Shown here: piece by piece, positions 62,700-64,000 of the stretch
How the letters are laid out: each line of letters opens with the position of its first letter
Numbering within the stretch: the stretch's first letter is position 1
Assembly (NCBI RefSeq): GCF_964340395.1
Contig: NC_135550.1
Span: forward strand, 32,674,176-32,738,175
DNA from: Glandiceps talaboti
Taxonomy: Eukaryota > Hemichordata > Enteropneusta > Spengelidae
Direction of reading: 5' to 3'
Length of the DNA: 64,000 nucleotides
Position numbers and translations under genes: made by a program
The notes under the pieces: generated by a model
The model's input: the letters and a program-made list of their open reading frames with translations, nothing else
Database searches by the model: none
What the model was told of the DNA's origin: nothing

Positions 62700-64000
62700 G
62701 TGAGTTTGCAAGTAATTACAATTTTATATACTAGCCCCTTTACTGACAACAAGCTTTCCCCCATTTTTAGTTTTAAGTTTCCTATGATTTACATGACATT
62801 GTATTTCACCCTTTTTAGTTTCACTGCAAAATCAGCATGCATGCACTATACATGCAAGATGAGAAGACATTACATTACATACATGTAGTATGATCCCCCT
62901 GTAAAATACATTTTTAGATTCTAAGCAGTCCCTAAGTAAATTTTCTTTTTTTGCTTCAACACTAAATACCCAATCACATTAGATATATTGTATAAATAAT
63001 TCGAATATACTTGAATACTTGCTAAAACATTGAAAGGATATAAAGTAACATTTTGAACATTTCTGCATCCATCATTATATGGTAACAGATATAATATGGA
63101 TATTTCAAACTTTCATCTGTCATTTACAAGCATATTAGCTCATGTTGACAAACAAATTTAGAGGTTTCTTCTCCCCATGTATAATGAAGATGACCACTAG
63201 TGAACATTACAGAAGCATAGACACAACACAATACTGGCACTCTCAAGACATGCAATATTGGACCTGATAGCTGACACCCTGTCAGTTGGATTACTTTTAA
63301 CCCCTTTCCTGCCATGGAGGGCTCTACTGACAACATATAAGATTTCACTTATTCTGAAGATACAGTAGTCAGTACTTACACATCCCGAGAACAGGTAGAC
63401 AGAAACTCACACCAAGATGTTGTCTAGTGTCACATTGTTATCAGAAAGCAGGTTGACCAACCAGCATCAGAAGCAAGCTACCTCAGCTGACATACATACA
63501 GACATGAACACTGTCCAAATATACTGCACTCGCAGAAGATCTAAACAAAGGAGTACAAGAACATTGAACTGCCCAGCTTGTCAGTGAGTCTGACCCATCA
63601 CCTTGGAGATGATGTACTCTACACACATTTGCATACAGATTCAAGAACTCTCAATATAACGCAAGAACATTATACTTTCTGAGTACCAGATTTTCAAGCA
63701 AGAAATGGTCATATCTTCACCATCGTTTTTTGTGCCCATTCTACTTGGAATTATGCAGCATAGCAAGGGAATACAGCTTTCTTTGTCAACATTTTTTCTG
63801 CAAAATGTGCACTCTTTGAATGGATTATCAACATCATCATCTTCTTCAATATCTTCAATTGTTGCCCCAGGGCTGTTTCACTGTTGATTCCCGTATATCT
63901 GCTGCATAATTCCAAAGTGGATATTACACCAGAGGAAGTCTTTCAACATTTTTCTCAAACGGAACCATCACAGAAGCATATGCACATCAATTTTTCCAGG
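62700..64000. other. hnRNP L intron 8, continuing past the window
   Basis: Starts with GTGAGT. No convincing exon for the linker or RRM3 was found up to 64000. The window ends in TTTTTCCAGG, which could be an acceptor, but nothing follows to test it. Confidence 0.5.

Noticed and set aside
63890-64000. Open stretch near the window end as hnRNP L exon 9
   Set aside because: Its translation (LLHNSKVDITPEEVFQHF) does not resemble the hnRNP L linker or RRM3, and no good acceptor precedes it.

Overview
The window is nuclear DNA of an animal, most likely a marine invertebrate. It is AT-rich, its genes are split by 0.2-2 kb GT-AG introns (plus one AT-AC intron), and it is crowded with microsatellites, minisatellites, tRNA-derived SINEs, MITEs and a non-LTR retrotransposon. 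The exact phylum cannot be fixed from sequence reading alone. No virus-like or LTR element was seen.

Layout. 0-14 kb: two genes on the minus strand encoding disordered, basic or serine-rich proteins of unknown function (892-1710; 6829-10153, two exons), with a 5'-truncated LINE tail, a SINE, a hAT-like MITE and a small foldback element between and after them. 14.8-19.4 kb: a complete seven-exon GALM gene (aldose 1-epimerase, minus strand) whose introns hold a palindromic MITE and a SINE split by a second MITE. 20.4-41.4 kb: one 21-kb inverted-repeat mobile element flanked by a perfect 9-bp target duplication. Its ends are near-identical inverted segments of about 420 bp. Its body is two head-to-head arrays of a roughly 180-bp satellite, and a full-length CR1/L2-like LINE with two open reading frames sits in the right arm. 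41.4-45.8 kb: simple repeats and minisatellites plus possible untranslated first exons. 45.9-51.1 kb: a complete six-exon gene for a prolyl-4-hydroxylase-type Fe(II)/2-oxoglutarate oxygenase (plus strand). 51.6-54.1 kb: minisatellite and SINE. 54.4 kb to the window end: the 5' half of an hnRNP L/LL gene (plus strand, eight exons seen, RRM1 and RRM2) that runs off the window.

Main points. (1) The 21-kb element resembles Drosophila Foldback elements (9-bp duplication, long inverted ends built of tandem repeats) but is built from nucleosome-length satellite monomers; a second, 0.7-kb foldback element with its own 9-bp duplication lies at 12.6-13.3 kb. (2) Both ends of the large element carry a perfect DR1 nuclear-receptor site, and one lies about 1 kb upstream of the GALM start codon. 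(3) The hnRNP L gene has a textbook U12-type AT-AC intron inside RRM2. (4) GALM exon 3 has a 93-bp in-frame duplication of its 3' end including the splice donor. (5) GALM and hnRNP L are divergent neighbours here, as GALM and HNRNPLL are in human, which suggests old microsynteny.

All exon boundaries were read by eye from splice signals, reading frame and remembered family sequences; no database search was run.
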